A stretch of DNA of 12,250 nucleotides from assembly GCA_023432885.1 (NCBI GenBank), contig JAEZEU010000180.1:1-12250 (forward strand), written 5' to 3'. The DNA comes from Pseudomonadota bacterium (lineage in GTDB: Bacteria; Pseudomonadota; Alphaproteobacteria; Rhizobiales; Xanthobacteraceae). Within the stretch, counting starts at the first letter, position 1, and every line of letters begins with the position of its first letter. The notes beneath the pieces were generated by a model. It did not search any database. It saw only the letters and a program-made list of their open reading frames with translations, and was not told where the DNA came from. The position numbers and the translations under genes are program-made. Below are positions 1 through 5,825 of the stretch, piece after piece.

Positions 1-31
1 GCGAGGACACCACTCTCGACGGGTTATTGCT

Positions 32-1816
32 GTGACATCCTTTGGACGTGTGATCTCCGTGCGCGGTTCGCTGGCCCGGGTCGGGCTGCTGGCGGCTAGC
101 CACATGCCCATTTCCGAAGTGCGCGCAACGGTCGGACGCTTCGTGAGCATCCGCTGTTCCGGCTCGATCATCGTGGCCATGATCACTGAAGTTTCGTGCG
201 AAAACCTGCCGACCGCCGATACCAACTATATCGCCATTGCATCGGTGGACCTGCTGGGTGAAATCCTCAATGCGGCCGACAAGCCGAAGTTCCAGCGTGG
301 TGTCACCCACTATCCGACGATCGGCGACACGGTCGAACTGATCTCAAGCCAGGAGCTGCGTACAATTTACGCCCCGTCAGGGTCTGACCAGATCAACGTC
401 GGTACCCTCCAGCAGGACCGCTCCGTCCTCGCCTATGTCGACGTGGAGGAAATGCTGTCGAAGCACTTTGCGATTCTGGGCTCGACCGGCGTCGGTAAAT
501 CAACCGGCGTGTCGCTGCTGCTCAATGAAATCCTGAAGGCGCGCCCCAACCTTCGCCTCTTCCTGCTCGACGTCCATAACGAATACGGCCGATGCTTCGG
601 TGACAAGGCGTTGGTGCTCAACCCTCGCAACCTGAAGCTGCCGTTCTGGCTGTTCAATTTCGAGGAAATCGTCGACGTGCTGTTCGCCGGCCGTCCCGGC
701 GTGCCCGAGGAACTCGACATCCTCGCCGAAGTGATTCCGCTGGCCAAGGGTATCTATACCCAGTACCAGAACGCCGACCGCATCGGCTTGAAGCGCGTCG
801 ATCCCAAGCAGGTCGGCTACACCGTCGACACGCCGGTGCCCTACCGGCTGCAGGACCTCGTCTCGCTGATCGACGAACGCATGGGGAAGCTGGAAAACCG
901 GTCCTCCCGCATCATCTACCACAAGCTGATTTCGCGCGTAGACACCGTCAAGAACGACCCGCGCTACGCCTTCATGTTCGACAACGCGAATGTCGGCGGC
1001 GACACCATGGCCGAAGTGATCAGCCATCTGTTCCGTTTGCCGGCCAACGGCCGGCCGATGACGGTGATGCAACTCGCCGGCTTCCCGGTGGAAGTCGTGG
1101 ACTCCGTAGTGTCGGTGCTCTGCCGCATGGCGTTCGACTTCGGCTTGTGGAGCGACGGCGTCTCGCCGCTGTTGTTCATTTGCGAGGAAGCGCATCGCTA
1201 CGCCTCGGCGGATCGCAACATCGGCTTCGGGCCGACCCGCAAGGCGATCTCGCGCATCGCCAAGGAAGGGCGCAAGTACGGCGTCTTTCTTGGGCTCGTC
1301 ACTCAGCGTCCCGCCGAACTGGACGCCACCATCATCTCCCAGTGCAACACGCTGTTCTCGATGCGCCTTGCCAACGACCGCGACCAGGCGCTGTTGCGCT
1401 CTGCAGTTTCGGACGCGGCGGCGAATCTGCTGTCCTTCGTGCCTTCGCTCGGCACCCGCGAGGTGCTGGCCTTCGGCGAAGGTGTGGCGCTGCCGACGCG
1501 GCTGCGGTTCAAGGAAGTGCCGCCGCATCAGCTGCCCCGCGCCGAGACGAAGATCTCGGCCGCACCCTCCGTTTCAAGCGGTCAGGACACGCATTTCGTC
1601 AGCGCCGTACTGGAGCGTTGGCGCGGAGCCACCTCCAGCCGCGACAGCCAGGGAGATTCCAGCTTCAGCCCGTCGCAGCGTTACGAGCCGCGCGCGCCGG
1701 AGCCGCGCTATGAACCGCGCGCTCCCGAGCCGCGCACCGTCGAAGCGCCGATGCTGCAGCCTTCGCTGGGCCTCGATCCCGATCGTTTCTCGCTGCTGAA
1801 GAAGCCGCTGCGCTAG
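32..1816 (+). CDS. HerA-like (DUF87) P-loop ATPase; 5' end uncertain
   Basis: This is a 594-residue protein of the HerA/FtsK branch of P-loop ATPases (COG0433 type). Members are usually hexameric DNA translocases. Residues about 1-110 look like the N-terminal HAS-barrel (GRVISVRGSLARVGL at 5-19). The Walker A is GSTGVGKS at 150-157. A hydrophobic strand ending in EEAH at 385-388 is the Walker B with catalytic Glu. RKYGVFLGLVTQRPAELD (414-431) is the conserved arginine/sensor block typical of HerA. The last 80 residues are Pro/Arg/Ser rich and probably disordered, with the nonapeptide YEPRAPEPR twice in tandem (551-568). The GTG at 32 lacks a good ribosome binding site and the frame is open upstream to base 2, so the true start may lie outside the window. 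No NurA nuclease, SIR2 or DUF4297 partner is visible, so a repair or defence role cannot be assigned. The family call is firm; the biological role is unknown. Confidence 0.88.
   Translation: MTSFGRVISVRGSLARVGLLAASHMPISEVRATVGRFVSIRCSGSIIVAMITEVSCENLPTADTNYIAIASVDLLGEILNAADKPKFQRGVTHYPTIGDTVELISSQELRTIYAPSGSDQINVGTLQQDRSVLAYVDVEEMLSKHFAILGSTGVGKSTGVSLLLNEILKARPNLRLFLLDVHNEYGRCFGDKALVLNPRNLKLPFWLFNFEEIVDVLFAGRPGVPEELDILAEVIPLAKGIYTQYQNADRIGLKRVDPKQVGYTVDTPVPYRLQDLVSLIDERMGKLENRSSRIIYHKLISRVDTVKNDPRYAFMFDNANVGGDTMAEVISHLFRLPANGRPMTVMQLAGFPVEVVDSVVSVLCRMAFDFGLWSDGVSPLLFICEEAHRYASADRNIGFGPTRKAISRIAKEGRKYGVFLGLVTQRPAELDATIISQCNTLFSMRLANDRDQALLRSAVSDAAANLLSFVPSLGTREVLAFGEGVALPTRLRFKEVPPHQLPRAETKISAAPSVSSGQDTHFVSAVLERWRGATSSRDSQGDSSFSPSQRYEPRAPEPRYEPRAPEPRTVEAPMLQPSLGLDPDRFSLLKKPLR
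1682..1735 (+). repeat. 27-bp in-frame tandem repeat, two copies
   Basis: Two adjacent 27-bp units (1682-1708 and 1709-1735) each encode YEPRAPEPR in the C-terminal tail of the HerA-like ATPase. They differ at four codons (Tyr, Glu, Ala and Pro), and all four differences are synonymous. Confidence 0.85.
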
Positions 1817-1844
1817 GCGCCTTGCGCCACCCGTGCATTCGATT

Positions 1845-1876
1845 AAGGTCCCGGCAAAGCCAGCCGGGACTTTTCT
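1845..1876 (+). terminator. Rho-independent terminator-like hairpin abutting the next start codon
   Basis: GTCCCGGC (1848-1855) and GCCGGGAC (1863-1870) form a perfect 8-bp stem around a 7-base loop. A-A-G before the stem can extend pairing into the T-run TTTTCT that follows at 1871-1876. It lies 31 bp after the HerA-like stop and fits an intrinsic terminator for that gene. It ends one base before the ATG at 1878, and its 3' arm contains the only Shine-Dalgarno-like bases (GGGA, 1866-1869) of the next gene, so it could also control translation. Confidence 0.65.
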
Positions 1877-1877
1877 C

Positions 1878-2465
1878 ATGACGCAGCCGACCGCGACCCG
1901 CTTTCCGACGCCGTCACTCGACAAGCTGCCGGAAGATATCCGCAGCCGCATCCTGGCGGTGCAGGAAAAATCCGGCTTCGTGCCGAACGTGTTCCTGACG
2001 CTGGCTTACCGTCCGGACGAGTTCCGCGCATTCTTCGCCTATCATGACGCGCTGATGGAGAAGGACGGCGGGCTGACCAAGGCGGAGCGCGAGATGATCG
2101 TGGTGGCGACCAGCGCCGCCAACCAATGCCAGTACTGCGTGATCGCGCATGGCGCGATCCTGCGCATCCGCGCCAAGAATCCGCTGATCGCCGACCAGAT
2201 CGCCGTCAATTACCGCAAGGCGGACATCACGCCGCGCCAGCGCGCGATGCTGGACTTTGCCATGAAGGTGAGCCGCTCGGCCGAAGAAGTGTCGGAGGGC
2301 GATTTTGCCGATCTCGCCGCCCACGGCTTCTCCAATGACGACGTCTGGGACATCGCAGCGATCTCGGCCTTCTTCGCGCTGTCGAACCGCTTGGCCAACG
2401 TCACTGCGATGCGACCCAATGACGAGTTCTACCTGATGGGCCGGCTGCCGAAGGGAAACAGCTAA
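1878..2465 (+). CDS. Peroxidase-related enzyme, AhpD/carboxymuconolactone decarboxylase fold
   Basis: This 195-residue protein belongs to the AhpD-like superfamily of small helical proteins, which use a redox-active Cys pair to reduce hydroperoxides or act as relatives of carboxymuconolactone decarboxylase. The diagnostic block is NQCQYCVIAHG, giving C84-x2-C87-x3-H91. It is preceded by a helix with E70 and E72 in the expected proton-relay region. A second helical repeat follows (PRQRAMLDFAMKVS, 119-132). The length suits the uncharacterised peroxidase-related group rather than classical AhpD. I chose the ATG at 1878 because GGGA lies 8 bases upstream and the family's N-terminal region starts there; an in-frame ATG at 1833 would run through the hairpin. 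No AhpC or other partner is adjacent, so the electron donor and substrate are unknown. Confidence 0.85.
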   Translation: MTQPTATRFPTPSLDKLPEDIRSRILAVQEKSGFVPNVFLTLAYRPDEFRAFFAYHDALMEKDGGLTKAEREMIVVATSAANQCQYCVIAHGAILRIRAKNPLIADQIAVNYRKADITPRQRAMLDFAMKVSRSAEEVSEGDFADLAAHGFSNDDVWDIAAISAFFALSNRLANVTAMRPNDEFYLMGRLPKGNS

Positions 2466-3085
2466 TCCGACGCCGGCCCGCACCAGCCGGGCAGGTAGAT
2501 CGCGTCTTGGCCCTTCGCCAGAGCAAGGCTCCTTTCCATCGCCTTGGTGAAATCGGCTTCCACAGCTTTGCGCGATAGTCTGCGGCGCAGGAAATCAGCC
2601 CACAGGAACTCGCTGAACGGCGTGGTGTCCTTGGCAAAACCGCCGGCGCGGCGCAGTTCACCGGCCAGGCTGCGGAACGGATCGTCCTTCAGGGCCGCCA
2701 CCGACTTCGGGATGTCCTTGAAGTGCCGGCGCTCGCCCTTGGCATCGTAAGGATAGCACCAGCGCTTGTTGTCCATGACGCCCCAGAAGGCGTCGCGCCC
2801 GACCATCGAGAGATTGCCGATTACGGTGACAAGGATGTCCTTGACGCCCTCATCGTACAGCGCACGGGCCAGATGGTGATGATCGACCACGTAGTAGCGC
2901 TGGTCGGGCCCGAGCACGACCGGAATCATGTGCTTGCCAAGCAGCCCTGCGCGTTTCTTGTCCGACTTGTGCCCGCGCCACCGCTTGCGCTTCTCCTTTA
3001 CCTCGCGCATCCCCACCGTCATCTGGGTCGGACGCAGCGACAGGATCGGGACCGGATGAACGTAGGGTTCGCGGACATTCGCCAT
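2462..3085 (-). CDS. ParB-like nuclease-domain protein (ParBc_2 type), stand-alone
   Basis: This 207-residue cytoplasmic protein has a ParB/Srx-like N-terminal domain. The region PVPILSLRPTQMTVG (11-25) matches the opening strand of such domains. The central strand-helix YYVVDHHHLARALYDEG (64-80) carries the D-H-H-H cluster (68-71) typical of the ParBc_2 (putative ParB-like nuclease) family, in place of the GxxR box of chromosomal ParB. A basic stretch (KEKRKRWRGHKSDKKR, 30-45) could bind nucleic acid. There is no helix-turn-helix, parA or parS nearby, so chromosome partitioning is unlikely and the function is unknown. I chose the ATG at 3085 because a strong AGGAGG sits 9 bases upstream; the TTG at 3091 would be only 3 bases from it. 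The 3' end overlaps the stop of the convergent peroxidase-related gene. Confidence 0.8.
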   Translation of the reverse strand: MANVREPYVHPVPILSLRPTQMTVGMREVKEKRKRWRGHKSDKKRAGLLGKHMIPVVLGPDQRYYVVDHHHLARALYDEGVKDILVTVIGNLSMVGRDAFWGVMDNKRWCYPYDAKGERRHFKDIPKSVAALKDDPFRSLAGELRRAGGFAKDTTPFSEFLWADFLRRRLSRKAVEADFTKAMERSLALAKGQDAIYLPGWCGPASD

Positions 3086-3132
3086 GGCCAAAGCCCTCCT
3101 TGGCGCTGGGGATCGCGGATTGCACGGGTTCC

Positions 3133-3160
3133 ACTATGTCACGGCGGCAAGGGCAGTAAA
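3133..3160 (-). promoter_or_regulatory. Possible sigma-70-type promoter for the ParB-like gene
   Basis: On the minus strand TTTACT (3160-3155) and CATAGT (3138-3133) are separated by 16 bases, each matching 4 of 6 consensus positions. They lie about 50 bases ahead of the ATG at 3085. This is a pattern match by eye only. Confidence 0.3.
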
Positions 3161-3209
3161 ATGCCGGTCCGCCGCCTTATGAGGCGCTTCAAAGCGCTGG
3201 GGCGATCAC

Positions 3210-3226
3210 GTTGATGTCACGTCAAC
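3210..3226. promoter_or_regulatory. 17-bp palindrome, candidate operator
   Basis: GTTGATGTCACGTCAAC is an inverted repeat centred on C3218 in which seven of the eight base pairs are symmetric. It lies in the divergent spacer between the ParB-like gene and the small membrane protein gene, a typical place for a repressor site. No regulator is encoded in the window and the binding protein is unknown. Confidence 0.35.
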
Positions 3227-3271
3227 ATTTGCTGTGAGTCGAGCGCTACCCATGCTAGAAAAGAAGGGGAG

Positions 3272-3295
3272 ATGTCTTCGGACCGACAACAGTGA
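3272..3295 (+). CDS. Possible 7-residue leader peptide overlapping the next start
   Basis: An ATG at 3272, 2-4 bases after a purine run containing AAGGGG, opens a seven-codon frame (MSSDRQQ). Its TGA at 3293-3295 overlaps the GTG start at 3292 as GTGA. The arrangement would allow translational coupling to the membrane protein gene, which otherwise lacks a good ribosome binding site. It is short enough to arise by chance. Confidence 0.25.
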   Translation: MSSDRQQ

Positions 3296-3618
3296 AAACC
3301 CAGCGGCCTATAAGCTCGGATGATGACCATCGCGTCGTCAAATTCCGGCCGCGCACATCGGCTCAGCCGCCCGGCCGCGCGCCGCACAACATACCGCAAG
3401 AGGCGAACGGCCTCTCCCGTTATGAGCGCAGGCACGAGGAACCGGACGATTTTCGCCACCGCATGCTGGCCAATCTCGCGGCCTTTGCCTTTACGGTTGC
3501 GCTCACCGCAATCGGCATATGGCTGGCGATGAGCATTGCCGAATTGCGCAGGACCCAGGACTGCGTGCTGATGGGGCGCCGTGATTGCGCCCAGATCTCC
3601 TCCATCCCGCGCGGCTGA
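3292..3618 (+). CDS. Small single-pass membrane protein, function unknown
   Basis: This is a 108-residue protein I cannot assign to a functional family. The N-terminal half is hydrophilic and Pro/Arg rich, and probably disordered (KFRPRTSAQPPGRAPHNIP, 17-35). A charged segment follows (RYERRHEEPDDFRHR, 43-57), then one clear transmembrane helix at about 59-83 (LANLAAFAFTVALTAIGIWL). The C-terminal tail has two cysteines eight residues apart (C91 and C99 in CVLMGRRDC). Positive charge before the helix suggests the N-terminus is cytoplasmic and the tail periplasmic, where the two Cys could form a disulfide. The GTG start is weak; coding character and a coherent domain layout support the frame. 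It lies between the ParB-like gene and the lipid A operon, separated from the latter by about 190 bp with its own promoter, so a link to lipid A is not implied. Confidence 0.65.
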   Translation: MKTQRPISSDDDHRVVKFRPRTSAQPPGRAPHNIPQEANGLSRYERRHEEPDDFRHRMLANLAAFAFTVALTAIGIWLAMSIAELRRTQDCVLMGRRDCAQISSIPRG

Positions 3619-3683
3619 TTTTCCCATCCGCCCGGCCGCCCTTTTGGGCCAGATTCCGGCTTGCCAGGGCCGGTCAAGCTCCA

Positions 3684-3712
3684 TTGAACTAAGGGCCCCG
3701 CTCCGTTATACG
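3684..3712 (+). promoter_or_regulatory. Sigma-70-type promoter for the acpXL operon
   Basis: TTGAAC (3684-3689) and TATACG (3707-3712) are separated by exactly 17 bases; each matches 4 of 6 consensus positions. Transcription would start near 3719 and give a leader of about 90 bases before acpXL. It is the best promoter-like pair in the 193-bp spacer after the membrane protein gene. I saw no clear operator in the leader. Confidence 0.5.
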
Positions 3713-3811
3713 GGCACTCGACTCCGGATCAGGGAAGCGGGCATTCCGGGGCGACGGGCCTCGCGTCTCCCACATCAATCGGAATATCCTCAGCATATCA
3801 AAGGCTTAATG

Positions 3812-4111
3812 ATGTCTTCAACATTCGAGCAGATCGCCAACATTATCGCTGAGACCTGCGACATTCCGCGCGATACGATCAAGCCGGAGAGCCACGCGAT
3901 CGACGATCTCGGGATCGACAGCCTCGACTTCCTCGACATCGCCTTTGCCATCGACAAGGCATTCGGAATCAAGATGCCCCTCGAAAAGTGGACCCAGGAG
4001 GTCAACGACGGCAAGGCCACCACCGAACAGTATTTCGTGCTGAAGAACCTCGCCGACCGCATTGATGAGCTGGTCGCCGCCAAGAATGCGGGCGCCGGCA
4101 CGGCCTCCTAA
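3812..4111 (+). CDS. acpXL: Acyl carrier protein AcpXL
   Basis: This 99-residue protein is the dedicated acyl carrier for the very-long-chain (omega-1)-hydroxy fatty acid placed on lipid A in Rhizobiales. The phosphopantetheine site is the GIDSLDFLDI block, with the modified serine at S37 inside the invariant DSL. The region IPRDTIKPESHAIDDLGIDS, then FAIDKAFGIKMPLEKWTQEV, is characteristic of AcpXL rather than the housekeeping AcpP: it has a longer third helix region and a C-terminal extension. Two ATGs are in tandem (3809 and 3812). I chose the second because AAGG at 3801-3804 is then 7 bases away and the product starts MSSTFEQ like relatives. It is the first gene of the lipid A acylation operon and is followed 9 bases later by the fabZ-like gene. 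The tail ending GAGTAS is a little longer than the roughly 92-residue Rhizobium versions I recall. Confidence 0.95.
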   Translation: MSSTFEQIANIIAETCDIPRDTIKPESHAIDDLGIDSLDFLDIAFAIDKAFGIKMPLEKWTQEVNDGKATTEQYFVLKNLADRIDELVAAKNAGAGTAS

Positions 4112-4120
4112 GTCGCAGTT

Positions 4121-4591
4121 ATGAATCTCGACTATTTCCAACTGATTGATCGCATCGTCGACCTCAACCTCGACGGCAAGACGATCACGGTCGAGGCCCA
4201 GATCCCCGAGAAGCACACCGTCTTCGAGGGGCACTTCCCGGGCTTTCCGATCATGCCCGGAGTCCTGCTGACCGAAGCCATGGCGCAGAGCTCCGGCTGG
4301 TTGATCCTTGGCGTGTTGAAGTTCGAACGCATGCCTTTCCTGGCGATCGTCAAGGAAGCCAAGATGCGCGGTTTCGTCAGCCCTGGTCAGTTGCTGACGA
4401 TCGAGGCGAAGCTCGAGCACGAAGGCTCCGGCTTTGCCGTCACCAAGGCCAAGGGCCGCGTTGGCAAGGAACTGAAATGCAGTGCTGAAATAACCTTCGG
4501 CCTTGCCCCCTTCCCTGATCCCCTCTTCCGCACGCACATGGACGCCATGGCCACCAAGATCGGCTTCCCGCTGCAGGCAGTCACCCAATGA
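4121..4591 (+). CDS. fabZ: 3-hydroxyacyl-ACP dehydratase, FabZ type (FabZXL)
   Basis: This 156-residue hot-dog-fold dehydratase removes water from 3-hydroxyacyl-ACP during fatty acid elongation, here presumably on AcpXL. The signature FEGHFPGFPIMPGVLLTEAM (35-54) holds the catalytic pair H38 and E52, with the 14-residue spacing expected of FabZ. The length is normal for the family. It starts 9 bases after acpXL with only a poor ribosome binding site, so translation is probably coupled. Its stop overlaps the next start by four bases (ATGA, 4588-4591). The position between acpXL and two ketoacyl synthases marks it as the cluster-specific copy rather than the housekeeping fabZ, which in most Proteobacteria sits with lpxD and lpxA. 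Confidence 0.92.
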   Translation: MNLDYFQLIDRIVDLNLDGKTITVEAQIPEKHTVFEGHFPGFPIMPGVLLTEAMAQSSGWLILGVLKFERMPFLAIVKEAKMRGFVSPGQLLTIEAKLEHEGSGFAVTKAKGRVGKELKCSAEITFGLAPFPDPLFRTHMDAMATKIGFPLQAVTQ

Positions 4592-5775
4592 GCCAGAAGG
4601 AAGTCTGGATTACCGGCATCGGCATCGTGTCGTCGCTGGGCGAAGGGCTGGATGCGCATTGGGATGCGCTGAACGCCAAGCGCGTCAATATCGACGAGAC
4701 GCGCTTTGCGCCCTATGTCGTGCATCCGCTCGCGCCGGTCAGCTTTGACGCGCAGATTCCGAAAAAGGGCGACCAGCGCCAGATGGAGGCGTGGCAGCGC
4801 ATCGGCACCTATGCCGCCGGCCTTGCGCTCGACTCCGCCGGAGTCAAGGGCAAGCAGGAAATCCTGTCGCGGATGGACATGATCGTCGCCGCCGGCGGCG
4901 GCGAGCGCGACATCGGTGTTGATCAGTCGATCCTCAACGCTGCCGCCAAGGGCAACCTGGCGCCCGGCTTCCTGAACGAGAAGCTGATGAACGATCTGCG
5001 CCCGACGCTGTTCCTCGCGCAGCTCTCCAACCTGCTCGCCGGCAATATCGCGATCGTGCACGGCGTCTGCGGCACTTCGCGGACCTTCATGGGCGAGGAA
5101 GCCGCCTCCATCGACGCGGCACGGATCGCGCTGGCGCGCATCGAGGGCGGCCAGAGCGACATCGCGCTGATCGGTGCGGCGCATAATGGCGAACGCCAGG
5201 ACCTGCTGGTTCTCTACGAATTCGGCGACTTCAACCTGAAGGGCAAATACGCCCCGCTCTGGTCGCGTGACAAGGCGCATGGCGGCTTCGCCCTCGGGTC
5301 GGCCGGCGCATTCCTAGTGCTGGAATCGCGCGAACATGCCGAGGCCCGCGGCGGAAAACCCTACGCCAGGCTGAGCCGCGTCATTGCCGACCTTGCCGCC
5401 CGCAAGCAGCCGGGGGCAGTGACGAGGTCGCTGGAGGGAATGTGGCCGAAGCTCGGGGTTTCTTCCGAAACCGGCTACCTGATCTCCGGCGCGACCGGTG
5501 CCGAGCCGGTGACGTCGGAAGAGAAGGCCTTCCTGCAGAAGCACCCCGGCTATGCCGTGCGTTCTACGGGTACGATGTTCGGCCATACGCTGGAGACCCA
5601 GTTCCCGCTTGGCCTTGCGCTGGCGGCGCTGTCGATCTCGCGCGGAGCGCTGTTCCCGCCCAACGACCCCACTGGTTTCGAGGTTGAAAAGACTGGGGCG
5701 CCGGATCAGATTGTCGTCGAGGGTGCCGGCCACTGGCAGGGCGAAGGCCTGGCCCTGGTCGAGGCGCTCAAGTAG
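4588..5775 (+). CDS. fabF2XL: Divergent beta-ketoacyl-ACP synthase (FabF2XL-like), active site incomplete
   Basis: This 395-residue protein has the thiolase fold of KAS I/II and matches the position of fabF2XL in rhizobial lipid A clusters. The start region WITGIGIVSSLGEGLDAHWD (7-26) and the nucleophile loop HGVCGTSRTFMGEEAA (158-173, Cys C161) are recognisable. Aligned by eye with the next gene, the first catalytic His (H315 there) falls on A302 in ISGATGAEP. The second His is kept (H333 in MFGHTLE). The conserved Lys (K347 there) falls on G328. The C-terminal GFGGxN loop is replaced by GAGHWQGEG (379-387). It may be a partner subunit, a decarboxylase-type initiator, or a synthase with altered chemistry. 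The overlap with fabZ means near-equal translation. Confidence 0.85.
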   Translation: MSQKEVWITGIGIVSSLGEGLDAHWDALNAKRVNIDETRFAPYVVHPLAPVSFDAQIPKKGDQRQMEAWQRIGTYAAGLALDSAGVKGKQEILSRMDMIVAAGGGERDIGVDQSILNAAAKGNLAPGFLNEKLMNDLRPTLFLAQLSNLLAGNIAIVHGVCGTSRTFMGEEAASIDAARIALARIEGGQSDIALIGAAHNGERQDLLVLYEFGDFNLKGKYAPLWSRDKAHGGFALGSAGAFLVLESREHAEARGGKPYARLSRVIADLAARKQPGAVTRSLEGMWPKLGVSSETGYLISGATGAEPVTSEEKAFLQKHPGYAVRSTGTMFGHTLETQFPLGLALAALSISRGALFPPNDPTGFEVEKTGAPDQIVVEGAGHWQGEGLALVEALK

Positions 5776-5778
5776 CAA

Positions 5779-5795
5779 TCGCGGACGAACCGCGA
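5779..5795 (+). other. Short hairpin between the two ketoacyl synthase genes
   Basis: TCGCGG (5779-5784) and CCGCGA (5790-5795) form a perfect 6-bp stem with loop ACGAA, four bases after the fabF2-like stop. No T-run follows, so it is unlikely to terminate transcription. It could protect the upstream message or be a processing site. Confidence 0.3.
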
Positions 5796-5825
5796 GATGC
5801 GGATCGTGCGCCAGACGGGGGACAC

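Noticed and set aside
500..1528. A 342-codon open frame on the - strand
   Set aside because: It mirrors the HerA-like gene, whose Walker motifs fix the coding strand.
1833..1877. An upstream ATG for the peroxidase-related gene
   Set aside because: The added residues would be encoded by the terminator-like hairpin and do not match the family start.
2462..3085. A chromosome or plasmid partitioning locus
   Set aside because: There is only a ParB-like core domain, with no parA, helix-turn-helix or parS-like repeats nearby.
3229..3261. Promoter for the small membrane protein (TTGCTG with ATGCTA or TG-C-TAGAAA)
   Set aside because: Spacing or consensus match is poor for every combination tried by eye.
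3581..3811. An N-terminal extension of acpXL of about 77 codons
   Set aside because: It overlaps the membrane protein gene and the promoter, and acyl carrier proteins of this family start at the MSSTFEQ position.
3818..4588. A 256-codon open frame on the - strand
   Set aside because: It is antisense to acpXL and fabZ, both identified by active-site motifs.
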